64,000 nt of DNA from Evansella clarkii (GCF_002019695.1 NZ_KV917376.1:3314040-3378039); one strand, 5' to 3'. Positions 1 through 9,473 are shown, counted from the first letter of the stretch. Program-made: numbers and translations. The notes: generated by a model not told the origin, from the letters alone.

Positions 1-1
1 G

Positions 2-295
2 ATGGATGTTTTTTTATTTCCTTCCCTTCATGAAGGCCTGCCCGTAACTTTAATCGAGGCGCAGGGCTCGGGACTGCCATGTATTATATCAGACACGATC
101 ACTGAGGAAGTGGATATGGGTATAAATCTCGTGGATTTTTGTCCATTAGATGAGATTCATCCATGGATTGAGGCAGTGAAGGCTATTTCACAGACTGCTT
201 CCCCACGGAGAATTTCCTCTGAAACTCTCGCAGAAAAAGGCTATGATATAAAAGCTTCTGCCCAATGGAGCGAAGGGTTTTATTCAGCCATTTAG
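2..295 (+). CDS. epsF: EpsF-like GT4 glycosyltransferase, C-terminal part
   Basis: The gene is cut by the left edge of the window, so only the last 97 or so residues are visible. They carry the nucleotide-sugar binding end of a GT-B fold transferase: the E-x7-E motif lies in FPSLHEGLPVTLIEAQ and is followed by SGLPCIISDTITEEVD. That run closely resembles the C-terminus of B. subtilis EpsF as I remember it. The enzyme should add a sugar to the lipid-linked EPS repeat unit on the cytosolic face of the membrane. The next gene starts 15 bp after the stop, so it is part of the eps operon. The family is secure; the exact EpsF assignment is inferred from the short tail and from the neighbouring epsG. 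Confidence 0.8.
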   Translation: MDVFLFPSLHEGLPVTLIEAQGSGLPCIISDTITEEVDMGINLVDFCPLDEIHPWIEAVKAISQTASPRRISSETLAEKGYDIKASAQWSEGFYSAI

Positions 296-310
296 AAAAG
301 AGGTGGTAAA

Positions 311-1189
311 TTGGCTAAATTATTAACGGTTTTTACTCCTGCATACAATCGTGCTTACTGCCTGCATGAATGCTATGAAAGCCTCGTCCGGCAGACTTGT
401 CAAGACTTTGTCTGGATGGTTATTGACGATGGCTCTACCGATAATACAAGGGAGCTTGTTGCAGGCTGGATAGCGGAAAAAAAAATAGAAATTCAATACT
501 ACTGGCAGGAGAATCATGGGATGCACGGTGCCCATAATAGCGCTTATGAGCTAATCGAAACAGAATTAAATGTATGCATCGACTCTGATGATTCTATGCC
601 GGAAGATGCGGTGGAAAAGATAATTTCTTTCTGGAGAAAACATGGTTCTGAGAAAGTCAGCGGCATTGTTGGCCTGGATGTTTATAAAAATGGAGAAGTA
701 ATTGGAACGATATTGCCTGAAACAGTGGAGACTTCCACCCTATTTGATTTGTACAGTAAGCATGGTGTAACAGGAGATAAGAAGCTCGTTTACCGGACAG
801 AGCTGACAAAATACTACCCTTACCCGGTTTTTGAGAACGAGAAGTACGTTGGCCTCGCCTATAAGTATTATAAGCTGGACGAAGATTTTGAATTGCTGCT
901 TTTGAACGAGCCCCTTTGTATCGTTGAATACCTTCCTGACGGATCGTCGTTAAATATGCTGAGGCAGTACAGAAAAAACCCAAGAGGTTTTGCTTTTTAC
1001 AGAGTGGAACTAATGAAGCTTCCATTTGTTTCAACAAGCTATAAGTTCCGGCAGGCAATACATTATGTTTCCAGCAGCATTCTTATGAGAAACCGGAGTT
1101 TTCTTAAAGAAGCACCAAGTAAACTATTAACACTCCTGGCAATGCCGCTTGGAATGATACTGTATGTATATGTTTTAGTGAAGTCGTAG
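311..1189 (+). CDS. GT2 family glycosyltransferase
   Basis: This 292-aa protein is a GT-A fold family 2 glycosyltransferase. The N-terminal half shows LLTVFTPAYNRA, the nucleotide-binding IDDGSTDNT near residue 40, and a DxD-type metal site in CIDSDDS near residue 95. The C-terminal 90 residues are hydrophobic and basic and could sit against the membrane. Translation starts at TTG 311, preceded by AGAGGTGG at a good distance. It sits between an epsF-like gene and epsG, so it should add one sugar of the EPS repeat. Donor and linkage cannot be read from sequence. Confidence 0.85.
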   Translation: MAKLLTVFTPAYNRAYCLHECYESLVRQTCQDFVWMVIDDGSTDNTRELVAGWIAEKKIEIQYYWQENHGMHGAHNSAYELIETELNVCIDSDDSMPEDAVEKIISFWRKHGSEKVSGIVGLDVYKNGEVIGTILPETVETSTLFDLYSKHGVTGDKKLVYRTELTKYYPYPVFENEKYVGLAYKYYKLDEDFELLLLNEPLCIVEYLPDGSSLNMLRQYRKNPRGFAFYRVELMKLPFVSTSYKFRQAIHYVSSSILMRNRSFLKEAPSKLLTLLAMPLGMILYVYVLVKS

Positions 1190-1229
1190 ATTTATATATT
1201 GTATGGCAGCTGCAGAAAGGATAAGAGCA

Positions 1230-2312
1230 ATGTCAATTTTGTACGCTAACCTGGCCCTTGTGTTCAGTTTCTCTTTATTTGCAAGGTATATATCATTGCC
1301 GGCTCCTCCTTCTCTGGCTGATCCGGTGCCTGTAAAACCTAATAAACTATTCGCTTTCGGGGCGATGGTTATTCTTGTGATAATTTCCGGGCTCCGCAGA
1401 AATATAGGAGACACTTATTACTACAGACACGCCTATGAAACAACAACTTTCACCTGGGAGATTGTATGGGAAGGAAAGGATATGGGGTTTGGTTTGCTGC
1501 AAATGCTGCTTCAGGAAATTAGCAGAGATCCCCAGATTCTTATTTTTACAACGGCACTTATTACAAACGTTTTAATAGTAATTATCCTTTATAAATATTC
1601 CCGGATGTTTGAGCTGGCATTATATGTTTACATAACTGGCGGCTTATTCCTTGTGTCTATGAACGGAATACGTCAGTTTTTAGCAGCTGCAATTATATTT
1701 GCAGCTACAAAATTTATTATTGATGGAAGCTGGAAAAAGTTCACTCTTGTTGTACTGCTGGCATCAACATTTCATCAAAGTGCCCTAATTTTGATCCCAA
1801 TTTATTTCTTAATCAGGAGAAAAGCCTGGACTAAAACAACGGCATGGCTGCTGGCACTCGCTGTTGTCATTGTAATCGGCTATGAACAGTTTTCAGACTT
1901 ATTGTTTTCTTCCATAAGTAACACACAATATGGAGGTTACAGTGAATTTTCAGAGGGCGGAGCAAGCATTCTCAGAATAGCAGTCACCGCTGCACCATTA
2001 ATTCTTGCTTATTTAGGACGGGATAAATTGCGGGAAATATTCCCAAGCAGCGACTACTTTTTGAATCTTTGTTTATTAAATCTGGTATTCATGATTATTT
2101 CTTTACAAAACTGGATATTTGCAAGGTTTACTATTTATTTTGGTCTTTATCAGCTCATTATAATGGCCTGGATAGTAAAGCTGTTTCATGAAAAAGATCA
2201 GAAGTTTGTATACTATGCCATCCTGGTACTTTACTTTATCTATTTTTATTACGAGCATGTGATTTCCTTAAACATCGACTACAGAAGTGACTTTGATTTT
2301 CTTAATTTTTAA
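1230..2312 (+). CDS. epsG: EpsG-family polysaccharide polymerase (Wzy-like)
   Basis: This is a 360-aa multi-spanning membrane protein of the EpsG family, the putative polymerase that joins lipid-linked repeat units outside the membrane. Family marks are the loop SGLRRNIGDTYYYRHAYE near residue 55 and NGIRQFLAAAIIFAA near residue 150, with about ten hydrophobic segments. I prefer ATG 1230 to ATG 1203 because AAAGGA lies 8 bp upstream of it and nothing like a ribosome site precedes 1203. The length matches B. subtilis EpsG. Only one polymerase of this kind is visible in the locus. Confidence 0.85.
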   Translation: MSILYANLALVFSFSLFARYISLPAPPSLADPVPVKPNKLFAFGAMVILVIISGLRRNIGDTYYYRHAYETTTFTWEIVWEGKDMGFGLLQMLLQEISRDPQILIFTTALITNVLIVIILYKYSRMFELALYVYITGGLFLVSMNGIRQFLAAAIIFAATKFIIDGSWKKFTLVVLLASTFHQSALILIPIYFLIRRKAWTKTTAWLLALAVVIVIGYEQFSDLLFSSISNTQYGGYSEFSEGGASILRIAVTAAPLILAYLGRDKLREIFPSSDYFLNLCLLNLVFMIISLQNWIFARFTIYFGLYQLIIMAWIVKLFHEKDQKFVYYAILVLYFIYFYYEHVISLNIDYRSDFDFLNF

Positions 2313-2333
2313 TTTAAAACCGAGGTGTTTATA

Positions 2334-2483
2334 ATGCAAATTTCCTCAAAACTTACCGAGGATAACCTGAAAGATATATTGTTGAAAATTTATAACAAAG
2401 GGGAGAAGACAGAAAAGATAAAAGCACCCGAAATTGTTGATGAAATAAGAAAAGAAATCTTATCAGCTATGAAGGAAAGTTAG
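2334..2483 (+). CDS. Small acidic/basic helical protein of unknown function
   Basis: A 49-aa reading frame starts at ATG 2334 behind a good ribosome site (CGAGGTG at 2321-2327) and ends 33 bp before epsL. The product begins MQISSKLTEDNLKDILLKI and continues with a highly charged stretch rich in Lys, Glu and Ile, predicted to be mostly helical, without Cys, signal peptide or membrane segment. It is co-transcribed with epsG and epsL by position. I recognise no family. It could be a small regulator or a partner of the glycosyltransferase complex; the good start signal and in-operon position are the evidence that it is real. Confidence 0.6.
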   Translation: MQISSKLTEDNLKDILLKIYNKGEKTEKIKAPEIVDEIRKEILSAMKES

Positions 2484-2516
2484 TTTTTCCGTTAATTCCG
2501 CAAAGAGAGGGAAATC

Positions 2517-3101
2517 ATGAAAAGAGCATTTGATTTGTTTGTGAGTGGTGTCTTAATAATGGGCCTGCTCCCCGTGATCTTATTTATTGCTTTGCTGGTA
2601 AAGATAAAACTAGGTTCGCCAGTATTATTTAAGCAGCAACGCCCTGGTTTACAAGGCAAACCTTTCAGTTTCTATAAGTTCAGAACTATGACTGGCGACA
2701 GAGACGAGGATGGTAATTTACTTTCCGATGAAGAAAGATTAACGCCGTTCGGCGCCTTTCTCAGAAAGTACAGTCTGGACGAACTTCCCCAGCTTATCAA
2801 TGTAATTAAAGGGGATATCAGCCTTGTGGGTCCCCGGCCGTTGCTTATGGAATATATGCCTCTATACAGTGAAAAGCATGCTCGGCGACATGAGGTAAGG
2901 CCTGGTATTACAGGCTGGGCTCAGGTTAACGGCCGTAACTCTGTATCCTGGAAGGAAAAACTGGATATGGATGTCTGGTATGTAGAAAACCAGTCATTTT
3001 TATTAGATCTTAAAATATTATTTTTAACTGTAGTAAAGGTTGCCAAAACAGAAGGAATCAATCAGGACGGGAAGGCTACGGTTGAAAAATACAGAGGATA
3101 A
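2517..3101 (+). CDS. epsL: Undecaprenyl-phosphate sugar-1-phosphate transferase EpsL
   Basis: This 194-aa protein is a short-form bacterial sugar transferase (the C-terminal catalytic part of WbaP/WcaJ). It starts EPS assembly by moving a sugar-1-phosphate from a UDP-sugar to undecaprenyl phosphate. It has one N-terminal membrane helix (residues 8-30), then the catalytic marks LGSPVLFKQQRPG, FYKFRTM, RKYSLDELPQL, GDISLVGPRPL and RPGITGWAQVNGR. The length is close to B. subtilis EpsL. It is followed 24 bp later by epsM, and with epsM and epsN it would make and load a diacetamido-sugar (bacillosamine-type) as the first residue. Confidence 0.92.
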   Translation: MKRAFDLFVSGVLIMGLLPVILFIALLVKIKLGSPVLFKQQRPGLQGKPFSFYKFRTMTGDRDEDGNLLSDEERLTPFGAFLRKYSLDELPQLINVIKGDISLVGPRPLLMEYMPLYSEKHARRHEVRPGITGWAQVNGRNSVSWKEKLDMDVWYVENQSFLLDLKILFLTVVKVAKTEGINQDGKATVEKYRG

Positions 3102-3125
3102 TATTCTTAAAGGCGGTGATCTTGA

Positions 3126-3821
3126 GTGAAGATAGTGCTGATCGGCCAGGGGGGGCACAGTAAAGTCATTAAAGATATTATTCTCTCTGCAGAGGAAAAT
3201 GAGATAGCCGCATATCTCGATGATAAATTCAGTGAGCTGAAGACAGTGGAGCAATCCATTACAGGCCCAACAGAAGCAGCAGCCGATTTGATCAGTTACT
3301 GGGGAGACGTAAAATTTATTATCGCGATTGGCAGTAATAGTGTAAGGAAAAAAATGAAGGAAAGGCTGAATCTTCCTGATGAGTATTATGCCACAGTGAT
3401 TCACCGGACTGCCTGTATTAGTTACAGCGCCATAATCGGAAGAGGTACTGTTATTATGCCAAATGCGGTGGTTAATGCAGACAGTCAGATTGGTAACCAT
3501 GCGATTATCAATAGCTGCGCTGTAGTTGAGCATGACAATTGTATTGGTAATTATACCCATATCTCTCCGAATGCCACACTTGCTGGAAACGTAACTGTTG
3601 AGGAAGGAGTTCATATTGGCTCAGGGGCAACAGTGATACCGGGAAAAACCATCAGACAGTGGGCTGTCATTGGGGCAGGTGCTACTGTTATAAATGATGT
3701 TCCTCAATACCGTACAGCAGTTGGAGTACCAGCTAAAGTACTGCGAAAGGAAGGTGAGGTCCTTGTTAACATCAGTACAAAAAAGAATTTACCTCTCGCC
3801 GCCTCATATGAGCGGAAATGA
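3126..3821 (+). CDS. epsM: NeuD/EpsM-family sugar O/N-acetyltransferase
   Basis: This 231-aa protein has an N-terminal Rossmann-like UDP-sugar domain (MKIVLIGQGGHSKVIKDII, residues 1-80) and a C-terminal left-handed beta helix of hexapeptide repeats (residues 95-210) with the catalytic-type His in VEHDNCIGNYTHISP. This is the PglD/NeuD/EpsM family that N-acetylates the 4-amino group of UDP-4-amino sugars using acetyl-CoA. Translation starts at GTG 3126; an in-frame TGA directly precedes it and AAAGGCGGTGAT lies upstream. Its 3' end overlaps epsN by about 59 bp, implying translational coupling. Confidence 0.9.
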   Translation: MKIVLIGQGGHSKVIKDIILSAEENEIAAYLDDKFSELKTVEQSITGPTEAAADLISYWGDVKFIIAIGSNSVRKKMKERLNLPDEYYATVIHRTACISYSAIIGRGTVIMPNAVVNADSQIGNHAIINSCAVVEHDNCIGNYTHISPNATLAGNVTVEEGVHIGSGATVIPGKTIRQWAVIGAGATVINDVPQYRTAVGVPAKVLRKEGEVLVNISTKKNLPLAASYERK

Positions 3822-4923
3822 AGTAAACTTCATTAATGAAGCGTTCATGACCAACTGGATTGCACCGCTTGGGCCAAATGTGGATGGATTTGAAAAAGAA
3901 ATAGCTGAATATGCAGGAGTCAGTGATGCTGTAGCCGTAAATTCCGGTACTTCAGCAATTCATCTGGCTCTTATTTTATTAGGGGTAGAAAAAGGAGATA
4001 CGGTGTTTTGTTCCAGTCTTACTTTTGTAGCGAGCGCTAATCCAATCCTTTACCAGGGAGCCGTGCCGGTATTTATAGATTCAGAACGTGATACGTGGAA
4101 CATGTCGCCGGACGCACTTGAGAGAGCTTTGATCGAAGCTGGCTTAAGAGGAAAGCTTCCAAAAGCGGTTATCGTCGTCAATCTGTACGGACAAAGCGCA
4201 AAGATGAAAGAAATAATTACTCTTTGTAATATGTTCGGTGTGCCGGTGGTAGAGGATGCAGCGGAATCTCTTGGCTCCAAATACTATGGAAAGAAGAGCG
4301 GGTCATTTGGAGAGTTTGCAATTTATTCTTTTAACGGCAATAAAATCATCACCACTTCCGGTGGCGGGATGCTCATTTCTAATAATACAGAAGCATTAAA
4401 GAAAGCAAGGTTTTTTGCAACACAGGCTAGAGATCAGGCAGTCCACTATCAGCACAGCAGGCGGGGGTATAACTACCGGCTAAGCAACATTCTCGCTGGT
4501 GTAGGAAGAGCCCAGTTGCAGGTTCTCGATGAAAGAGTTGCTTTGAGAAGAGCCGTTTTTGAACGATATGTAAAAGAACTCAGATATGTTCCAGGTCTTT
4601 CGTTCATGCCTGAGCTGGAAGGGACACATTCCAATCGCTGGCTTACAGCTCTAATTGTCGCTGAAGAAGAGGCAGGAATTACATCAGAAGCTCTTCTCGA
4701 ATCACTTGCATCTGAAAATATTGAAGCCCGGCCGGTATGGAAGCCCCTTCATCTCCAGCCATTGTTCCGTTCCAGTTTATATTACCCCCACAACGAGCTG
4801 GAGAATGTCTCGGAAGATTTATTCAGGCAGGGGATCTGCCTCCCGTCAGGTTCTAATCTGACGGAAGAGGATCAGATGAGGATCGTTAACTGTATAAAAA
4901 GGTCCTTAAGTATTAAAGTTTAA
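3763..4923 (+). CDS. epsN: PLP-dependent UDP-sugar aminotransferase EpsN
   Basis: This is a DegT/DnrJ/EryC1/StrS aminotransferase that makes the 4-amino sugar acetylated by EpsM. Visible marks are RIYLSPPHMSG at the N-terminus (as in EpsN), NSGTSAIHLAL, the pyridoxal region VEDAAESLGSKY, and the Schiff-base Lys in SFNGNKIITTSGGG. I place the start at TTG 3763, giving 386 aa, because AAGGAAGGTGAGG lies just upstream and the protein then begins where EpsN does. A longer frame upstream would only translate the end of epsM. The start lies inside epsM, so the two are probably coupled. Confidence 0.92.
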   Translation: MLTSVQKRIYLSPPHMSGNEVNFINEAFMTNWIAPLGPNVDGFEKEIAEYAGVSDAVAVNSGTSAIHLALILLGVEKGDTVFCSSLTFVASANPILYQGAVPVFIDSERDTWNMSPDALERALIEAGLRGKLPKAVIVVNLYGQSAKMKEIITLCNMFGVPVVEDAAESLGSKYYGKKSGSFGEFAIYSFNGNKIITTSGGGMLISNNTEALKKARFFATQARDQAVHYQHSRRGYNYRLSNILAGVGRAQLQVLDERVALRRAVFERYVKELRYVPGLSFMPELEGTHSNRWLTALIVAEEEAGITSEALLESLASENIEARPVWKPLHLQPLFRSSLYYPHNELENVSEDLFRQGICLPSGSNLTEEDQMRIVNCIKRSLSIKV

Positions 4924-4935
4924 AGGAGAATTACG

Positions 4936-6027
4936 TTGCGTGTACTTCATATAACAGGAGCTATGAACAGGGCTGGTACTGAAACAATGTTAATGAATAT
5001 TTACAGAAACATTGACCGGGAAAGGATACAATTCGACTTCGTAACTTACAGTAAGCAGGAAGCTCACTATGATGAAGAAATAAGACAGCTTGGTGGGAGA
5101 ATCATTCGTATTGAGAGACCGCAGTCAATAAAAGAACATACTAGTGTCATGAAACAATATGGCCCGTATGATGTGGTGCATGCACACACACTATTTCACT
5201 GTGGATTTGCGTTGATTGCTGCAAAAATTTCAGGTGTGCCAGTAAGGATTGCCCATGCACATACGACAGAAGATAACGAAAGCTCATTAGTAAGAAAAAT
5301 ATATTTACAGACAATGAGAGAAGTCATAAATAAGTTTTCCACAAACCTACTGGCTTGCAGCAGTAATGCGGGTAGTTATTTATTTGGTGAAAAAGGGGTG
5401 AGTGGCAGCAAGTATGCTTACTTCCCTAACTTAATCGAACATAAGAAGTTTATGAGTTATCAAGAGGACGATGTTGTTGCATTTAAGAGTGATGCAGGGT
5501 TAACGAATCAATTAGTTATTGGTCATGTAGGAAGATTTATTGAACCAAAAAATCATCACTTTCTTCTGGAGATATTAGGATCTCTTAAAAAGAAACAGGA
5601 AAACTGTAAATTACTTCTTGTCGGCGATGGAGACCTGAGAAAACAGATTGAAGAATCAGCAAAAGAGCAAGGGTTATCGGAAAATGTTGTTTTTGCAGGT
5701 GTAAGGGAGGATGTCCATACAATGTTCCGATGTATGGATATTTTTGTTTTTCCATCAAAGTATGAAGGTCTCGGGCTTGTTCTGCTTGAGGCTCAGGCAA
5801 GCGGATTGCCATGTGCAGTATCAGAGGCTATTCAGCCTGAGGCAGACTTGAATATCGGATTAATGACTCGTATATCTTTAAGAGACAGTCCTGAAAACTG
5901 GGCGGAAATTATAATCCAGAAAACCAGAAAGAATGAAGTGGACCAGAAAAAGATTAGGAATGCATTTATAAAAGAGGGTTATTCCATGGATACAGGGATA
6001 AGAAAACTATTGAGCATATACAACTAA
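4936..6027 (+). CDS. EpsF-like GT4 glycosyltransferase
   Basis: This 363-aa GT-B transferase opens with MRVLHITGAMNRAGTETMLMNIYRNI, typical of EpsF and its relatives, and has the binding motif SKYEGLGLVLLEAQASGLPC near residue 285. It starts at TTG 4936 with AAAGGAGAA upstream, 12 bp after epsN. It is a second EpsF-type enzyme beside the partial one at the window edge, so the two probably add different residues or are an old duplication. Acceptor and donor are not predictable. Confidence 0.88.
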   Translation: MRVLHITGAMNRAGTETMLMNIYRNIDRERIQFDFVTYSKQEAHYDEEIRQLGGRIIRIERPQSIKEHTSVMKQYGPYDVVHAHTLFHCGFALIAAKISGVPVRIAHAHTTEDNESSLVRKIYLQTMREVINKFSTNLLACSSNAGSYLFGEKGVSGSKYAYFPNLIEHKKFMSYQEDDVVAFKSDAGLTNQLVIGHVGRFIEPKNHHFLLEILGSLKKKQENCKLLLVGDGDLRKQIEESAKEQGLSENVVFAGVREDVHTMFRCMDIFVFPSKYEGLGLVLLEAQASGLPCAVSEAIQPEADLNIGLMTRISLRDSPENWAEIIIQKTRKNEVDQKKIRNAFIKEGYSMDTGIRKLLSIYN

Positions 6028-6045
6028 GCAAGTATGGAGGCAATA

Positions 6046-7248
6046 ATGAAGAACATTCTGTTTTCCACATTTGACCTGGAGGTCGGCGGAGTTGAGAGAA
6101 GCCTGATTAATCTGCTGAAGAATTTCGACTACGAGAATTATCAGGCAGATCTTTTGCTGTACAGCCATACTGGCGAGTTTATGAGGGAACTTCCTGAAAA
6201 ACCAAGCTTGCTTCCGGAAGTAGATGAATATAAAACATTCAGGCAGCCAATAAAAGACATCTTCAAATCAGGGCATATAGCTCTTGGATGTACTCGGTTA
6301 TTTGCCAAAGTAAAGGCTGGCCGCAGCAATTCATCAGAAACAGGGTATAAGCAAATGCAGTACATGTGGAAGTATGCCCTACCGTTTCTGCCTTCTATTA
6401 AAAAAGAGTATGATATTGCTGTAAGTTATTTATGGCCACATTACCTTGTTGCAGAGAAAGTGAAAGCGAAAACGAAGATTGCCTGGATACACACCGATTA
6501 CTCAACAGTAGATACGGATATACAGGCAGATTTGGTAATGTGGAATAAGTTCGATTATATTGCCGCTGTATCAGAAGACTGTAAGACTTCTTTTTTATAC
6601 AAATATCCTAGCTTGAAAGATAAAGTGATCGTTATTGAAAATATCACATCACCTAATTTCGTTAGAGAGCTGGCTGCTTCCCCTGTAAAGAACCCTATGG
6701 CAGAGGACAGCCGGTTTAAAATCATTACTGTTGCAAGACTTTCACACGCAAAAGGAATTGATAATGCAGTCAGAGCTTTAAGACTGCTGAAAGACAAGGG
6801 GTATGAAAATATAGCCTGGTATGTGGTGGGCTACGGAGGTGATGAAGTACTTATTAGGGATTTAATTGACAAGTATCAACTGCATAGCAGCTTTATCCTC
6901 CTTGGAAAACAAACGAACCCATATCCCTTTATTAAAGCAGCTGATTTATACGTACAACCCTCAAGGTATGAAGGGAAGGCTGTCACAGTAGGAGAAGCAC
7001 AAATCCTTGGCAAGACTGTATTAGTCACTAATTACCCTACTGCAGCAAGCCAGGTCAGAAATAATTATGATGGGCTGATATGTGACTTATCAGTTGAAGG
7101 GATTACTGTTGGAATTGAACAGCTATATAAAGACAGGAAACTGAGAGAGACAATCGCAGCAAATTGTAACAATACGGATTACAGCAATAACGAGGAAATC
7201 CGGAAGTTATATGCGATAGAGAAGGGAGGGATCAATTATGCTACCTAA
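6046..7248 (+). CDS. GT4 glycosyltransferase
   Basis: This 400-aa GT-B enzyme begins MKNILFSTFDLEVGGVERSL and ends with the donor site VQPSRYEGKAVTVGEAQILGK. ATG 6046 is preferred to ATG 6034, since GGAGG within 6036-6040 then serves as its ribosome site. Together with the genes at 10915, 12105 and 13358 it forms a set of four paralogues sharing N-termini of the type I/V-GG-x-E-(K/R)-(S/A)-L and the motif NPYPFIK/M before the donor site. Its 3' end overlaps the next gene by 11 bp. Confidence 0.87.
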   Translation: MKNILFSTFDLEVGGVERSLINLLKNFDYENYQADLLLYSHTGEFMRELPEKPSLLPEVDEYKTFRQPIKDIFKSGHIALGCTRLFAKVKAGRSNSSETGYKQMQYMWKYALPFLPSIKKEYDIAVSYLWPHYLVAEKVKAKTKIAWIHTDYSTVDTDIQADLVMWNKFDYIAAVSEDCKTSFLYKYPSLKDKVIVIENITSPNFVRELAASPVKNPMAEDSRFKIITVARLSHAKGIDNAVRALRLLKDKGYENIAWYVVGYGGDEVLIRDLIDKYQLHSSFILLGKQTNPYPFIKAADLYVQPSRYEGKAVTVGEAQILGKTVLVTNYPTAASQVRNNYDGLICDLSVEGITVGIEQLYKDRKLRETIAANCNNTDYSNNEEIRKLYAIEKGGINYAT

Positions 7249-8302
7249 AGTCAGCATCATAGTGCCTGTTTACAAGGTGGAAAAATATTTGAGACGCTGT
7301 ATTGACAGTATATTGAGCCAAACTTACAGGAATCTGGATGTCATTCTTGTAAACGATGGCTCTCCGGACAATTGCGGCCGAATAGCTGAAGAATATACCA
7401 CCATAGATAAAAGAGTTCGAGCTTTCCATAAGGAAAATGGTGGCTTGTCAGATGCAAGAAATTTCGGCATGAAATACGCAGCAGGGGTATACACTATGTT
7501 TGTTGACAGTGACGATTGGCTAGAACCGGAAATGGTAGAGCAAATGGTAAAAACGATAGAGAAATACGCTGCCGACATAGTACAGTCGGCTTTTTATTAT
7601 GCCAACGAGGATTTTCTGCTGCTGGAAAAGAGCTCTGCTACTGATAAGCCTCAAGTACAGGTTATCGGTAAAGAAGCACTTATGAAAGAGCTGGTCATCA
7701 ACCAAAAAGTTAAAAACTTTGCGTGGGGAAAGCTATATAAAACTGCTTTGATAGAAGACATACCGTTCAAAAAAGGAGTCCTTTTTGAAGATGTCTTCTG
7801 GGCCCATCAAGTTATGCACCGTGCAGATAAATATGTCCTGCTGAACCAGCCCTTTTATAACTACTTCCAGCGGGAAGACAGTATCGTTGCTGACTACAGT
7901 CCGAGAAACCTGGACATAATTAAGGGTTTAAAAGAAAGGCATAAATTTATCCAGCAGCACTACCCAGACCTATCGCTGAAATCCAGCAAACTACTTTTAA
8001 AAACATGCCTGGAGCACTATAACTTATTGTTCTTAAACAGAAAGAAAGATCCAGGGGGAAAAAACAGAAAAGAGATCCAATCTTACATTAAAACTAATAT
8101 AAAACAGTTTAAACAAGCCGGTAAGGAGGACCGCCAGTTATACAGGCAACTGGTGTTTTTTCATGTACACCCGTGGGTGAATATTGCCTATTTAGGAGGA
8201 AGGAAATATCTAAGAAGATTGAAGTTGGTTCCAGTACCCGTCACTACTCAGCGTATAAATTATTCTAAGGAGGCAAGGAGGAATGAAAAAGCTTATAGCT
8301 AA
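7238..8302 (+). CDS. GT2 glycosyltransferase (EpsH/EpsJ type)
   Basis: This 354-aa GT-A enzyme shows PKVSIIVPVYKVEKYLRRCI, VNDGSPDNCGRIAEEY near residue 40 and the DxD-type SDDWLEPEM near residue 91, followed by KLYKTALI and EDVFWAHQ, as in EpsH and EpsJ. ATG 7238 has GAGGGAGGGATC upstream. The start lies inside the preceding gene and the stop inside the next one, so translation through this part of the operon looks coupled. Confidence 0.88.
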   Translation: MLPKVSIIVPVYKVEKYLRRCIDSILSQTYRNLDVILVNDGSPDNCGRIAEEYTTIDKRVRAFHKENGGLSDARNFGMKYAAGVYTMFVDSDDWLEPEMVEQMVKTIEKYAADIVQSAFYYANEDFLLLEKSSATDKPQVQVIGKEALMKELVINQKVKNFAWGKLYKTALIEDIPFKKGVLFEDVFWAHQVMHRADKYVLLNQPFYNYFQREDSIVADYSPRNLDIIKGLKERHKFIQQHYPDLSLKSSKLLLKTCLEHYNLLFLNRKKDPGGKNRKEIQSYIKTNIKQFKQAGKEDRQLYRQLVFFHVHPWVNIAYLGGRKYLRRLKLVPVPVTTQRINYSKEARRNEKAYS

Positions 8303-9473
8303 ACTACAAAACTTTATTATCATAGTAATCATTCATTTATTCAACTGCCTCCCGATTAAAAACAATAAAATATTTTTTTTTAGCTATTATGGCAGCCAAT
8401 ATGGATGCAACCCGAAATACATAACTGAATACATCTTAGATAATTACCCTGAAAACACCTTTGATATTGTCTGGGCTTTTACTGAGTCGGAAAGGAAGAA
8501 TGTACCTGAAGATATTAGGAAAGTAAGAGTAATGACGCTCAAATACTTCTACGAATTATGCACTTCTAAGGTCATTGTGACTAATTTCCGGACAACTGAT
8601 TATTTCATTAAAAGGAAGAATCAATATTATATCCAGACTTGGCATAGCTCCTTAAGGCTGAAACAAATTGAAAAAGATGCAGAAGAATCTTTGCCTGCTC
8701 ACTATTTGGAAATGGCCAAAAATGATTCAAAGAAATGTGATTTGCTTCTGTCAGGCTGTAAGTTTAGTTCCGATATTTTCAAGAGAGCATTCTGGTATAA
8801 TGGCGAAATTTTCGAAAGCGGAACTCCACGGAATGATGTACTGGTGAACAGCAATCCGGAGCTGCGGAAGCAAATTTTCAAGAGATTAAATGTTAATGGG
8901 GATAAAAAAATAATATTGTATGCTCCAACTTTCCGAAACAGCAGTAATTTAGATATTTATAAAATGGATTATTCTTCAATTATTAAAGAGCTTCATTCTC
9001 GCTTCGGCGGCGAATGGCTCTTTTTTATTAAACTGCACCCTCATTTAGCTTCGAGATCAAAGGAAATCTTACAAGGAGAAAACAATGTCATTGATGCAAG
9101 TAGTTACGATGATATCCAGGAACTTCTAAGTATTGCAGATGTACTTCTTACTGATTATTCATCATTAATGTTTGACTATGCAATAACGAAACGGCCTTGC
9201 TTTCTTTATGTACCTGATATAAAAGAATACACAGCAAAAGAAAGAGGACTTTACTTCAATATTACTGGTCTTCCGTTCTTTCATTCCACAGATCAAAGTA
9301 ATTTAAGAGATCAAATTCGTAAATTTAACGAAGAAAAATACCAGTTGGGTCTTGATAGATTTTCACTTCAAACAGGCAGTTTTGAAAACGGGAAAGCTTG
9401 TGAAAGGTTGGTAAAACGCATTGAGGTACAATGCTATCCCGAAAAAGAGGAGGATGTTTATGAAGCAGTATAA
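8283..9473 (+). CDS. CDP-glycerol:poly(glycerophosphate) glycerophosphotransferase-like protein
   Basis: This 396-aa protein belongs to the TagB/TagF family, which moves glycerol phosphate (or ribitol phosphate) from a CDP-alditol onto a lipid-linked acceptor. Marks are an N-terminal hydrophobic membrane-binding stretch, YYIQTWHSSLRLKQIEKDAEE, KIILYAPTFRNSS, FIKLHPHL and DVLLTDYSSLMFDYA. The length matches TagB better than the longer TagF polymerase, which suggests that one or a few units are transferred. The gene overlaps the previous CDS by 20 bp and tagD by 14 bp, so donor synthesis and transfer are encoded together. Confidence 0.87.
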   Translation: MKKLIAKLQNFIIIVIIHLFNCLPIKNNKIFFFSYYGSQYGCNPKYITEYILDNYPENTFDIVWAFTESERKNVPEDIRKVRVMTLKYFYELCTSKVIVTNFRTTDYFIKRKNQYYIQTWHSSLRLKQIEKDAEESLPAHYLEMAKNDSKKCDLLLSGCKFSSDIFKRAFWYNGEIFESGTPRNDVLVNSNPELRKQIFKRLNVNGDKKIILYAPTFRNSSNLDIYKMDYSSIIKELHSRFGGEWLFFIKLHPHLASRSKEILQGENNVIDASSYDDIQELLSIADVLLTDYSSLMFDYAITKRPCFLYVPDIKEYTAKERGLYFNITGLPFFHSTDQSNLRDQIRKFNEEKYQLGLDRFSLQTGSFENGKACERLVKRIEVQCYPEKEEDVYEAV

